A DNA stretch of 40,824 nucleotides. Source: Streptomyces sp. DvalAA-14 (lineage in GTDB: Bacteria; Actinomycetota; Actinomycetes; Streptomycetales; Streptomycetaceae). The position numbers were made by a program, and so were the translations under genes. Shown piece by piece: positions 19,327 to 26,496 of the stretch. How positions within the stretch are numbered: position 1 is the first letter of the stretch; every line of letters starts with the position of its first letter. Under the pieces are notes generated by a model. That model worked only from the letters and a program-made list of their open reading frames with translations, did no database searches and was not told the DNA's origin. The DNA lies in the NCBI RefSeq assembly GCF_900091855.1, contig NZ_FMCH01000068.1:1-40824 (forward strand), in the 5' to 3' direction.

Positions 19327-20730
19327 GTGGCACCGACGGCTGAACCGACGGCTACACCGACCCCGACCCCGACGCCGATTCCCTCACCGACCCTGGCGGC
19401 CACCCATGACAGCCTCCTCCCGGCCCGCATCCTCCACCGCCCCGCCCCCGTCCCCCCTGCCCGTCCGCCCCTCCCGTCCCCCCTGCCGTCCGCTGCCGCC
19501 TCCGTCGATTCCGCCGGCGGCCCCGCCGGACCGGCGGCCGAAGCGACGCGCTGGGACGCACGCCAGTGGGCCGTGCTGTTCCTCCTGTCCGCCAACATGA
19601 TCCTCGACGCGATCGAGGTCTCGCTGGTGCTCGTCGCCCTGCCGTCCATCGGCACCGCGCTGGGGCTGGGCCTGTGGACCGTGCAGTGGCTGATGAGCGG
19701 CTTCGCGCTCGGCTTCGCCGCCCTGCTTCTGCTCGGGCCGGCACTCAACGCCCGGCTGGGCCGCAAACGCGTCTACCTCGCCGCGATGCTGCTCTTCGCC
19801 GCCGCCTCCGTGGGCGGCGGACTCACCGACAGCGCCTGGCTGCTGATCGCCACCCGGGTGGTCAAAGGGCTCAGCGCGGCGCTCACCGCGCCCACCGGCC
19901 TGGCCATCATCGCCGCCACCTTCCGCGGCGGGCCGCAGCAGCGGCGGGCGGTCTCCACCTACTCGCTGTTCGGCGCGGCCGGCTTCACCGTGGGGCTGCT
20001 GCTGTCCGGCGCGCTCCTGACCGGGAGCTGGCGCTGGACGTTCCTCTTCCCGGCGCCGGCGGCCCTGGTGCTGCTGGTTTTCGGCCTGCGGCTCATCCCG
20101 CCCGACCAGGGGCGCACCCCGGCCCCGCGGATCGCGCCCGGGCTGCTGCGCAACGGCTCCCTGCTGCGCTCCGCCGTGGGGGCGGCCACCCTCAACGGCA
20201 CCTACCAGAGCCTGCTGCTGCTGCTCGTCTTCCAGACCCAGCGCCAACTGGCCTGGCCACCCTGGCAGTCGGCGCTCGCTCTGCTGCCGGCCTGTGTGCC
20301 GCTCGCCGTGACCGTGCCGTTCGCCGGCGCCATGACCGCGCGCTGGGGCACCGACCGGCTGATCGCCCTCGGCGCCGCCACCCCGGTCCTGGGCTACGCC
20401 CTCTACCTGTGGCGGCCCACCACCGGCTCGTACCTGACCGGGATGCTGCCGACACTGCTGCTGGTCGCCGCCGGCTTCGTGCTGTCGTTCGCCGCCCTCA
20501 ACCTGCAGGCCACCGGGGCCCTGCCGGCCGCCGAGCGGGCGGCGGCGGTCCCGCTCTACCAGACCGCCGTCCAGCTCGGCGCCGCGGCGATGCTGCCGGT
20601 CACCGCCCGGCTGCTCGGCTCGCACCACGGCTACCGCCCCGCGCTGTCGTTCGTCACCGCCGTCGGCGCGGCCGGCCTGCTCACCGCGCTGACCGGACTC
20701 CGCCCCACTCACAGACAGGTCGCAGCATGA
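19327..20730 (+). CDS. MFS efflux transporter of the polyketide operon
   Basis: 467 residues. After a soluble Pro/Thr/Ala-rich segment of about 75 residues come some twelve to fourteen membrane helices, the first containing NMILDAIEVSLVLVALPSIG. ALNARLGRKRVYL, an MFS loop motif, follows the second helix. It probably exports the polyketide by proton antiport. GTG at 19327 has GAGG five bases upstream. An ATG at 19406 is in a different frame and cannot start this protein. The long low-complexity N-terminus is unusual and could contain a mis-set start. Its stop overlaps the next gene (ATGA at 20727-20730). Confidence 0.85.
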   Translation: MAPTAEPTATPTPTPTPIPSPTLAATHDSLLPARILHRPAPVPPARPPLPSPLPSAAASVDSAGGPAGPAAEATRWDARQWAVLFLLSANMILDAIEVSLVLVALPSIGTALGLGLWTVQWLMSGFALGFAALLLLGPALNARLGRKRVYLAAMLLFAAASVGGGLTDSAWLLIATRVVKGLSAALTAPTGLAIIAATFRGGPQQRRAVSTYSLFGAAGFTVGLLLSGALLTGSWRWTFLFPAPAALVLLVFGLRLIPPDQGRTPAPRIAPGLLRNGSLLRSAVGAATLNGTYQSLLLLLVFQTQRQLAWPPWQSALALLPACVPLAVTVPFAGAMTARWGTDRLIALGAATPVLGYALYLWRPTTGSYLTGMLPTLLLVAAGFVLSFAALNLQATGALPAAERAAAVPLYQTAVQLGAAAMLPVTARLLGSHHGYRPALSFVTAVGAAGLLTALTGLRPTHRQVAA

Positions 20731-21320
20731 CCGACGAACCGCTTTCCCTCGCCGTCATCACCGCCAGTGTCCGGGACGGACGGCTCGGGCCGGCCGTGGC
20801 CGACTGGTTCCTGACCCAGGTCAAGGAGCGCCCCGAATTCGCCGTGCAGGGCGTCGACCTGATCGACCATCCGCTGCCGCTGATCCTGCCCGAACCGGGC
20901 GGGACACTGCCGATCGAGGCGGCCCGGATCCGCGAGTCGCTGCGCTCCGTACTCGCCCGGGCCGACGCCTTCGTGGTGGTCACGCCCGAGTACAACCACA
21001 GCTTCCCGGCCGCCCTGAAGAACACCGTCGACTGGTTCTACCAGGAGTGGGCGGCCAAGCCGGTCGGCTTCGTGTCCTACGGCGGGCTCAGCGGCGGCAT
21101 CCGCGCCGTCGAGCAGTTGCGGCAGGTCTTCGCCGAGGTGCACGCGCTGACCGTCCGGGAGAACGTCGCCCTTCCCCTCGCCGGCAAGCGCTTCGACGCG
21201 CAAGGCCGGCTGGACGATCCGGAGCCCAGTGCCCTGTCGGCCGGCCTGCTCCTGGACCAGGTCGGCTGGTGGGGCCGGGCGCTGCGCACCGCTCGCGGCC
21301 AGTCCCCCTACCCGCGCTGA
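20727..21320 (+). CDS. NAD(P)H-dependent FMN reductase
   Basis: 197 residues with a flavodoxin-like fold. SVRDGRLGPAVADWF near the start binds the FMN phosphate, and VTPEYNHSFPAALKNTVDWF is the family hallmark. It should supply reduced FMN to separate oxygenase components. The best partner candidates in the operon are the acyl-CoA-dehydrogenase-fold monooxygenase (22014) and the luciferase-like enzyme (18357). It is coupled by ATGA to the exporter gene. This family differs from the HpaC-like flavin reductases found in several angucycline clusters, so the partner assignment is inference. Confidence 0.9.
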   Translation: MTDEPLSLAVITASVRDGRLGPAVADWFLTQVKERPEFAVQGVDLIDHPLPLILPEPGGTLPIEAARIRESLRSVLARADAFVVVTPEYNHSFPAALKNTVDWFYQEWAAKPVGFVSYGGLSGGIRAVEQLRQVFAEVHALTVRENVALPLAGKRFDAQGRLDDPEPSALSAGLLLDQVGWWGRALRTARGQSPYPR

Positions 21321-21332
21321 AGGGGGACGGCC

Positions 21333-21977
21333 ATGCCCCAGCGGACCGCGTCCGCACCGCCGGACATCCGCCGCGCCGACAGCACCGCCGCACACGTGGC
21401 CCAGTGGTACGTGCCCGACCGCCAAGCCGGCGTCGAAGCGCTGAAGACGGCCGCGGAGCAGTGGCGCGCCACGCCCTGGCCCGCCGGGATCCTGTCCTTC
21501 AGCGCCTACCTCAGCACCGGCTTCGACACGGCGCTGACCTATGTCCAGACGGCCGATGCCGGAGCGCACCGCGCCTTCACCGCCGGCCTGTCCGGCCTGG
21601 CCGGAGCCGCGACCGTCCAGTACGCCCTGCACCGCGCGATCGTGCTGGACCCGGGAGCGCCGGCGCCGGCCAGCTTTGTCGTCGCGAGTTTCGACGTCGA
21701 CGGCCCCGATCCGCAGCAGCGCGTCGTCGCCTCCATCGCCGGCGCCCTCGAACAGGCCCCGGCCGGAGCGCACCCCGGCATGATCTCGGCCAACTTCCAT
21801 CTCAGCGCCGACGGCAGCCGGGTGCTCAACTACGCCGAGTGGACCACCGACGAGGCCCACGTGGCGTTCCTGGACGGCGCCACCCGGGCGGCGACCCTGC
21901 GCGCCACCCACGACACGCCCGGCGTCCGCCCGATCGGCTTCAAGCGCTTCCACCTGCTGCACGGCCTGACGGCCTGA
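21333..21977 (+). CDS. Didomain antibiotic-biosynthesis-monooxygenase (ABM) protein, copy 1
   Basis: 214 residues arranged as two ABM-like dimeric alpha/beta-barrel halves (about 20-105 and 112-214). Each half has a helix followed by a strand pair ending in an aromatic: FDTALTYVQTAD in the first and GSRVLNYAEWTTDEAH in the second. ABM proteins oxidise aromatic polyketides, often to quinones, with no metal and sometimes with reduced flavin. A paralogue with the same layout lies at 27494. Enzymes that cleave or contract the angucycline B ring (JadG, GilOII, AlpJ) are, as I recall, of this general fold, which suggests a similar skeletal step here. That remains inference. Confidence 0.78.
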   Translation: MPQRTASAPPDIRRADSTAAHVAQWYVPDRQAGVEALKTAAEQWRATPWPAGILSFSAYLSTGFDTALTYVQTADAGAHRAFTAGLSGLAGAATVQYALHRAIVLDPGAPAPASFVVASFDVDGPDPQQRVVASIAGALEQAPAGAHPGMISANFHLSADGSRVLNYAEWTTDEAHVAFLDGATRAATLRATHDTPGVRPIGFKRFHLLHGLTA

Positions 21978-22013
21978 CCGACCGCCCTTCCCGCCCACCG
22001 AGAGGAATCCACC

Positions 22014-23192
22014 ATGCCAACCGCCGTGCCGACCCGTGACGATCTCGTCGAGAGCGCGGCGAAACTCGTGCCGCTGCTGCGCTCCCGGGCGCTGTGGATC
22101 GACGAGAATCGCCGGCTGCCGCCGGACGTCATCGAGGCGATCGAGGCATCCGGACTGCTCAGGATGCAGGCGCCCGCCCAGTACGGCGGATACGAATCGG
22201 ACGCGCGCACCTTCATCGACGTACTGGCCGAGATCGCCCGGGGCAACAGCTCGGTCGCCTTCGTGATGTCCATCTACGCCTCGCTGACCTGGATGGTCGG
22301 TCTGTGGCCGGACGAGACGCTGGACGAGGTGTTCGCCGATCCCCATGTCCGGGTGACCGGCACCACGGCCGCGTCGGGAAAGGCGACCCGTGTCGACGGC
22401 GGGTACCTGCTCAACGGGAGCTGGGGCTTCAACAGCGGTGTGCTGCACGGCCACTGGAAGATCACCGCCGCGATGCCCGAGGGGCCGGCGGGGGAGACCT
22501 TCCCGGTCTTCTGCCTCGTCCCGGTGTCCGAGCTGGAGATCGTCGACGACTGGCACACCCATGGTCTGCAGGGCTCGGGCAGTGTGACCACACTGGCGAA
22601 GGACGTCTTCGTACCGGACCGCCGGGTGATCTCCGGCGCCGACTTCTACCAGAACGTCTCGAAGTCGCGCGTCAACGCGGCCAAGGGCGGCTACCGGGTG
22701 CCGATGCTGGTCACCGCGACGGCGATGCAGACCGGGCAGCTCGTCGGCGCGGCCAAGTACGCGCTGTCCAGTTTCCTCGAGCGGCTCCCCGGCCGGCCGC
22801 TGACGTACACCGACTACCCCAGCCAGCGGGACGCGCCGATCACCCATCTGCAGATCGGTGAGGCGGCCCTGCTGATCGAGGACGCCGAGGCGCGGGCGCA
22901 CCGGTTCGCCGACCTGCTGGCCGCGAAGATCGAGCGGGACGAGCCGTGGTCCCAGCAGGACCGGGTCTTCTCCCGGGTGCAGATCGGCTGGATCGCCCAG
23001 CAGGCCAAGCAGGCCGTGGAGATCCTGGCCGCGGCCGGCGGCGGCTCCTCGATCTTCCGGGACGTGCCGATCACCCGGATCCGGCGCGATGTCCACGCGA
23101 CGTCCCTGCACTCCCTGATCACGCCGGCCACCAACATCGAGCTCTACGGCAGGTCGCTGGCCGGCCTGGAGCCCAACACGGTGTACCTGTGA
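22014..23192 (+). CDS. Group D flavin monooxygenase with acyl-CoA dehydrogenase fold
   Basis: 392 residues with a helical N-terminal domain (about 1-115), a central beta domain (120-215) and a C-terminal four-helix domain (230-380) of the Acyl-CoA_dh_2/HpaB-like type. The cues are RLPPDVIEAIEASGLLRMQ, RGNSSVAFVM and GLQGSGSVTT. It lacks the catalytic Glu context of true acyl-CoA dehydrogenases. It fits two-component hydroxylases such as ActVA-Orf5 that use diffusing FMNH2, which the FMN reductase at 20727 can supply. It is the last gene of the operon and is followed by a repeat and a hairpin. It likely hydroxylates the aromatic aglycone. Confidence 0.83.
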   Translation: MPTAVPTRDDLVESAAKLVPLLRSRALWIDENRRLPPDVIEAIEASGLLRMQAPAQYGGYESDARTFIDVLAEIARGNSSVAFVMSIYASLTWMVGLWPDETLDEVFADPHVRVTGTTAASGKATRVDGGYLLNGSWGFNSGVLHGHWKITAAMPEGPAGETFPVFCLVPVSELEIVDDWHTHGLQGSGSVTTLAKDVFVPDRRVISGADFYQNVSKSRVNAAKGGYRVPMLVTATAMQTGQLVGAAKYALSSFLERLPGRPLTYTDYPSQRDAPITHLQIGEAALLIEDAEARAHRFADLLAAKIERDEPWSQQDRVFSRVQIGWIAQQAKQAVEILAAAGGGSSIFRDVPITRIRRDVHATSLHSLITPATNIELYGRSLAGLEPNTVYL

Positions 23193-23195
23193 TCC

Positions 23196-23222
23196 GCCGG
23201 CGCCGGCGCCGGCGCCGGCGCC
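23196..23222. repeat. GCCGGC hexamer tandem repeat
   Basis: About four and a half copies of the self-complementary hexamer GCCGGC/GGCGCC follow immediately after the stop of the polyketide operon. The block can fold on itself and lies just before a hairpin. It is a likely site of copy-number variation. Confidence 0.7.
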
Positions 23223-23227
23223 CGTGA

Positions 23228-23255
23228 CCGGGCCGCGCCGTACGCGGCGGCCCGG
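23228..23255. terminator. Hairpin between the polyketide operon and the second response regulator
   Basis: CCGGGCCGC and GCGGCCCGG form a perfect 9-bp stem around a 10-base loop. It lies between two converging genes: the operon ends at 23192 and the regulator ends at 23272. A bidirectional factor-independent terminator without T-runs, common in actinomycetes, is the simplest reading. Confidence 0.6.
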
Positions 23256-23271
23256 CCACGGCCGGGCCGGG

Positions 23272-23955
23272 TCAGCCGACGCCGACCCGGAATCCGACCC
23301 CGCGGACCGTGACGATCCAGCTGCTGCACCCCAGCTTGCTGCGCAGCGAGCTGACATGGGTGTCGACCGTGCGGCTCGCCTGGGCGCCCAGCGCCCGCAC
23401 CATCGGGATCTCCCAGATCTCCGCCATCAACCGCTGGCGGGTGACGACCATCTCGGGATGCCGGGCCAGGTAGTACAGCAGGTCGAACTCCTTGCGGGTC
23501 AGCTCCACCGGCTTCTCGTGCACCTGCACCTCGCGGGAGGCGGCATCGATGCGCAGGGCGCCGATCGAGACCGTCGTCTTCGGCGCGGGCGCCGGCCGGC
23601 GCGGCTCCCGGCGGCGCATCACGGCCTCCATGCGGGCCGCCAACTCGCGTATCTCATAGGGCTTGTCGAGGCAGTCGTCGGCGCCCGCGCGCAGCCCGAG
23701 GACCCGGTCGAGCTCGGTGCCGCCGCCGGCGAACGCGATCATGGGGACGCCGCCGGTCTCCCGGAGCATGCGGCAGACCGCCAGGCCGTCGATGTCCGGC
23801 AGATCGAGATCGAGCAGGACGAAGTCCGCCTGCCGGTGGTGCTCCACCGCGGCGGTGCCGGAATCGACGATCGTGACGTCGTGGCCGTACCGCTCCAGAT
23901 TGCGGGCCAGCGTCAGCGCTTCGTGCTTGTGAGCCTCCACCACGAGGATGCGCAC
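23272..23955 (-). CDS. Second orphan atypical OmpR-type response regulator
   Basis: 227 residues: receiver domain (1-115), then winged-helix output domain (about 130-227) ending VRGVGFRVGVG. Asp49 (LLDLDLPDIDG) and Lys98 (DKPY) remain. The N-terminal acidic pair is reduced to Glu7-Ala8-His9, and the switch Thr is Ala76. Normal Asp phosphorylation is therefore unlikely, and a ligand-responsive atypical regulator is the better fit. The GTG at 23955 has GGGAG six bases upstream, which fixes the start. It converges on the polyketide operon from the far end and is a close relative of the regulator at 7120. No kinase gene is nearby. Confidence 0.87.
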   Translation of the reverse strand: MRILVVEAHKHEALTLARNLERYGHDVTIVDSGTAAVEHHRQADFVLLDLDLPDIDGLAVCRMLRETGGVPMIAFAGGGTELDRVLGLRAGADDCLDKPYEIRELAARMEAVMRRREPRRPAPAPKTTVSIGALRIDAASREVQVHEKPVELTRKEFDLLYYLARHPEMVVTRQRLMAEIWEIPMVRALGAQASRTVDTHVSSLRSKLGCSSWIVTVRGVGFRVGVG

Positions 23956-24071
23956 GATATCTCCCTTGGAGTTGCGCGGGCCGAAGGGGCATTCACAGCC
24001 GCAAGCTCCATTGCCTGCCTCCCTGTCCACCGGAACCCTGCCGTCGGGGGCCGATCCGCAGGATCAAGATT

Positions 24072-24096
24072 CCCGAACCGCTGTCGCCGGTTCGGG
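24072..24096 (-). terminator. Hairpin downstream of the TetR gene
   Basis: CCCGAACCG and CGGTTCGGG make a perfect 9-bp stem with a 7-base loop. On the minus strand the hairpin is followed by AATCTT, faintly like a terminator tail. It lies 81 bases after the TetR stop and 117 bases upstream of the second response regulator. It could end the tetR transcript or form in the regulator's 5' region. A shorter GTCCG/CGGAC hairpin at 24133-24146 is nearby. Confidence 0.5.
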
Positions 24097-24176
24097 CCAG
24101 GGTGTTCCTACGCGTTCACAGGGGCGGTGCCCGTCCGGCTTCGGACAGGTCGACGGTGCCGGGGAAAGTCCGGAAC

Positions 24177-24875
24177 TCAGCGAGCGGCCGCCGGCGCGGC
24201 GGGGCTCAGGTGATCGGCTCGGAACGCCCGCAGGAACGTGCCCACCGCGGCGTCCGCCACCGTGCGCAGTTCGGTTTCCGGGACGGGGCGGGTGCCGAGC
24301 TGCGACCGGGCCTCCATGGGACCGGTGAGCAGGGCGAGGAACTGCTCGGCCGCCTCCACCGGATCGCAGGCGCGCAACTGGCCGGCCAGCGAGATCCGGG
24401 CCATCCGGTCGGCGAGGGTCTGCCGGAGCCGGTCGGCGCCGCGCCCCCAGACGACCTCCAGCAGGTCGGGGAAGCGGGTGATCTCCGCGTAGAGCAGCCG
24501 GCGCAGCGCCCAGGAGCGGGCGTCGCAACACTGCAGCAGCAGGCGGTGGGCCACGTCCTCCAGACAGGACCGGAGCGGATCGGGGCCTTCGCCGCGCTCG
24601 GGGGCCAGGCGCTCGGCCACGGCCAGGTTCTCGGCCATCACGGCGTTTCCGGTCGCCTCCATCGCGGCGTGGAAGAGGTTCTCCTTGTCGCCGAGGTGGT
24701 TGTAGACGGTGTGCTTGGCAACGCCCGCCACCTCGGCGATCTCCTCCATGCACGCCCGGGCGTAGCCCCGGTTGGCGAACACGGTGAAGGCCGCGTCCAA
24801 GATCGCCTGCCGCTTGTCGATGCGTCCTCGGGAGGTCGCCCGGTTGGTAGTTGCCGATGTCGCAGTTCCGCCCAC
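24177..24875 (-). CDS. TetR-family repressor (LanK/JadR2-like)
   Basis: 232 residues with a TetR helix-turn-helix at about 21-67 (RQAILDAAFTVFANRGYARA then VAKHTVYNHLGDKENLF). A variable ligand-binding domain runs to the C-terminus. It is divergent from a DHA2 exporter across a 136-base gap with two inverted repeats. That is the standard layout of a repressor that keeps the pump off until its ligand, often the antibiotic or an intermediate, binds; LanK/LanJ is the parallel. The GTG at 24875 has no ribosome site, but a TATGCT -10 box at 24882-24887 would place transcription start almost exactly at the GTG, so the mRNA may be leaderless. Confidence 0.9.
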   Translation of the reverse strand: MGGTATSATTNRATSRGRIDKRQAILDAAFTVFANRGYARACMEEIAEVAGVAKHTVYNHLGDKENLFHAAMEATGNAVMAENLAVAERLAPERGEGPDPLRSCLEDVAHRLLLQCCDARSWALRRLLYAEITRFPDLLEVVWGRGADRLRQTLADRMARISLAGQLRACDPVEAAEQFLALLTGPMEARSQLGTRPVPETELRTVADAAVGTFLRAFRADHLSPAAPAAAR

Positions 24876-24881
24876 CGGGTC

Positions 24882-24887
24882 AGCATA
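24882..24887 (-). promoter_or_regulatory. -10 box of a probably leaderless tetR promoter
   Basis: On the minus strand the sequence reads TATGCT, a good match to the TANNNT -10 pattern. A weak TTCAAA lies about 18 bases further upstream as possible -35. The box ends only six bases before the GTG start codon at 24875, so the transcript would begin at or next to the initiation codon. Confidence 0.5.
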
Positions 24888-24908
24888 GCTGGCCGGGCGT
24901 CAATTTTG

Positions 24909-24925
24909 AACTGGCGGGTGCAGTT
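24909..24925. promoter_or_regulatory. Inverted repeat near the tetR -35 region
   Basis: AACTG and CAGTT are 5-bp arms separated by seven bases. Flanking CAAT and ATTG extend the symmetry with a small offset. The site overlaps or adjoins the presumed tetR -35 element and could allow autoregulation. It differs from the TGCACT palindrome next to the exporter promoter. Confidence 0.35.
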
Positions 24926-24939
24926 GATTGGTCGCACCG

Positions 24940-24969
24940 TTGCCATCGGTCCGACCGGTGCCCTAATCT
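24940..24969 (+). promoter_or_regulatory. Promoter of the DHA2 exporter operon
   Basis: TTGCCA at 24940-24945 and TAATCT at 24964-24969 are separated by 18 bases, a good vegetative promoter for an actinomycete. The 5' leader to the ATG at 25012 would be about 35 bases. A perfect palindrome begins on the last base of the -10 box. Confidence 0.55.
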
Positions 24970-24984
24970 GCACTGCCGAGTGCA
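24969..24984. promoter_or_regulatory. Candidate TetR operator TGCACT-gccg-AGTGCA
   Basis: A perfect inverted repeat with 6-bp arms and a 4-bp spacer covers the predicted transcription start of the exporter operon. TetR dimers bind sites of about this size, and occupancy here would block RNA polymerase. The divergent TetR gene is the obvious owner. Confidence 0.6.
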
Positions 24985-25011
24985 ATTCCCCTGATGCCAA
25001 CGGAGAGACTC

Positions 25012-26496
25012 ATGGCGCACCCATCGGACGAAGGCCTGGATCCCGCGCTGCGGCGGCTGATCGGCGTGATCCTCTTAGGCGGGATCATGGGGATCCTCGA
25101 CGGCTCGATGATCGCCGTCGCCGCCGACACCCTGGTGAAGAACTTCCACACCTCGCTCAGCGCGGTCAGCTGGGTGTCCACCAGCTACCTGCTGGCTCTG
25201 ACCGTGAGCATCCCGGTCACCACCTGGGCCGTCGACCGGTTCGGCGGCCGCCGCCTGTGGCTGCTCGGCCTGGTGGTGTTCCTGGCCGGGTCCATCAGCG
25301 CGGGGCTGGCCTGGAACATCGGCAGCCTGATCACCTTCCGCGTCGTGCAGGGCCTGGGCGCGGGCCTGCTCGATCCGCTGATGCTCACCTTGCTGGCCCG
25401 CTCGGCCGGCCCGAGCCGCATCGGCCGGGTGATGGGCCTGATGGGCGTGGTCGGCTCCAGCGGCCCGGTGTTCGGCCCGGTCGTCGGCGGGCTCATCCTG
25501 CAAGGCGCCTCCTGGCGCTGGATGTTCCTGGTCAACGTACCCATCGGCCTGGCCGCCCTGGTGCTGGCGCTGCGGGTGGTCCCGGACGACAAGCCGGTCG
25601 GCGAGCACACCGCGGGCAAGCTCGATGTCGTGGGCCTGGCGCTGATCGGCCCGGGTGTCGCGACCGCCGTACTGACCCTGTCCCAGTACGCCGAACGCAC
25701 CGAGTTCCTCACCTGGCGGGTGCTCGTCCCGCTCGCCGCCGCGGTCGTGCTGCTGGGCGGCTACGGCGCGCACGCACTGCGCGCGCGGCGCGCGCCGCTG
25801 ATCGACCTGCGGCTGTTCAGGTCGCGCGGCTTCTCGGCCAGCGTCACCGTCGGCGCACTCGTCGGCCTGGCGACCTTCGCCAGCCTGTTCGCGCTCCCGC
25901 TGTACTACCAGCAGGTGCGCGGCCACGACACCTTCGCGTCCGCGCTGCTGCTCGCCCCGCTCGGCGTGGGTTCGGCGCTGTCCATGCCGCTGACCGGCCG
26001 GCTGTCCGACCGGCTCGGCTCACGGCGACTGGTGCTCGGCGGCGCCGTGCTCGCCGGGCTGAGCGCGCTCGGTTTCACCCAGCTCGCCGCCGGCACCTCC
26101 CAGGTCTGGTCGGCCGCTTTGGCGTTCACGATCGGCCTCGGCCTCGGCAGTGTCGGCGCGCCCACCATCGCCTCGCTGTACCGCACGCTCCCCGGCCACC
26201 TCGTGCCGCAGGGCAGTACGGTGCTCTACATGCTCAACCAGCTGGGCGCCGCGATCGGCATCGCCCTGGTCGCCCTGCTGGTCCAGAGCGCCGGCAGCGG
26301 GGACGCCCTCGGCGGCTTCCAGGCCGCGTACTGGGGGGTGACCGGGGCCCTGGTGCTCGTCGTCCTGGCCGCGACCCAGCTGCCGGGCCGGCCCGCGCCG
26401 CGGGAGACCGCCCACGAGCTGCCGGCCGAGGACGGGCTCGACGACCGCACCGCGCAGGCGCCCGCCTCGCTGGCCGCCCAGGGGGACAGCAAGTGA
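25012..26496 (+). CDS. MFS drug exporter, DHA2 (EmrB/QacA) family
   Basis: 494 residues with about fourteen membrane helices. The first contains LGGIMGILDGSMIAVAADTL, and the family C motif region reads GVVGSSGPVFGPVVGGLI. DHA2 pumps export drugs by proton antiport. GGAG about seven bases before ATG 25012 sets the start; an ATG at 24994 would include the ribosome site itself. It is controlled by a promoter with a palindrome and a divergent TetR gene, and is coupled to the following SDR gene by GTGA. It probably gives self-resistance to the cluster product, adding to the MFS exporter at 19327. Confidence 0.92.
   Translation: MAHPSDEGLDPALRRLIGVILLGGIMGILDGSMIAVAADTLVKNFHTSLSAVSWVSTSYLLALTVSIPVTTWAVDRFGGRRLWLLGLVVFLAGSISAGLAWNIGSLITFRVVQGLGAGLLDPLMLTLLARSAGPSRIGRVMGLMGVVGSSGPVFGPVVGGLILQGASWRWMFLVNVPIGLAALVLALRVVPDDKPVGEHTAGKLDVVGLALIGPGVATAVLTLSQYAERTEFLTWRVLVPLAAAVVLLGGYGAHALRARRAPLIDLRLFRSRGFSASVTVGALVGLATFASLFALPLYYQQVRGHDTFASALLLAPLGVGSALSMPLTGRLSDRLGSRRLVLGGAVLAGLSALGFTQLAAGTSQVWSAALAFTIGLGLGSVGAPTIASLYRTLPGHLVPQGSTVLYMLNQLGAAIGIALVALLVQSAGSGDALGGFQAAYWGVTGALVLVVLAATQLPGRPAPRETAHELPAEDGLDDRTAQAPASLAAQGDSK

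Noticed and set aside
20709..23357. 882-residue minus-strand frame opposite the FMN reductase, ABM and monooxygenase genes
   Set aside because: The plus-strand genes carry family motifs and coupled starts; this frame is a GC-driven shadow.
24102..26490. Plus-strand frame that would fuse sequence upstream to the SDR at 26493
   Set aside because: It crosses the TetR gene in antisense and the exporter out of frame. The SDR has a coupled GTG at 26493.
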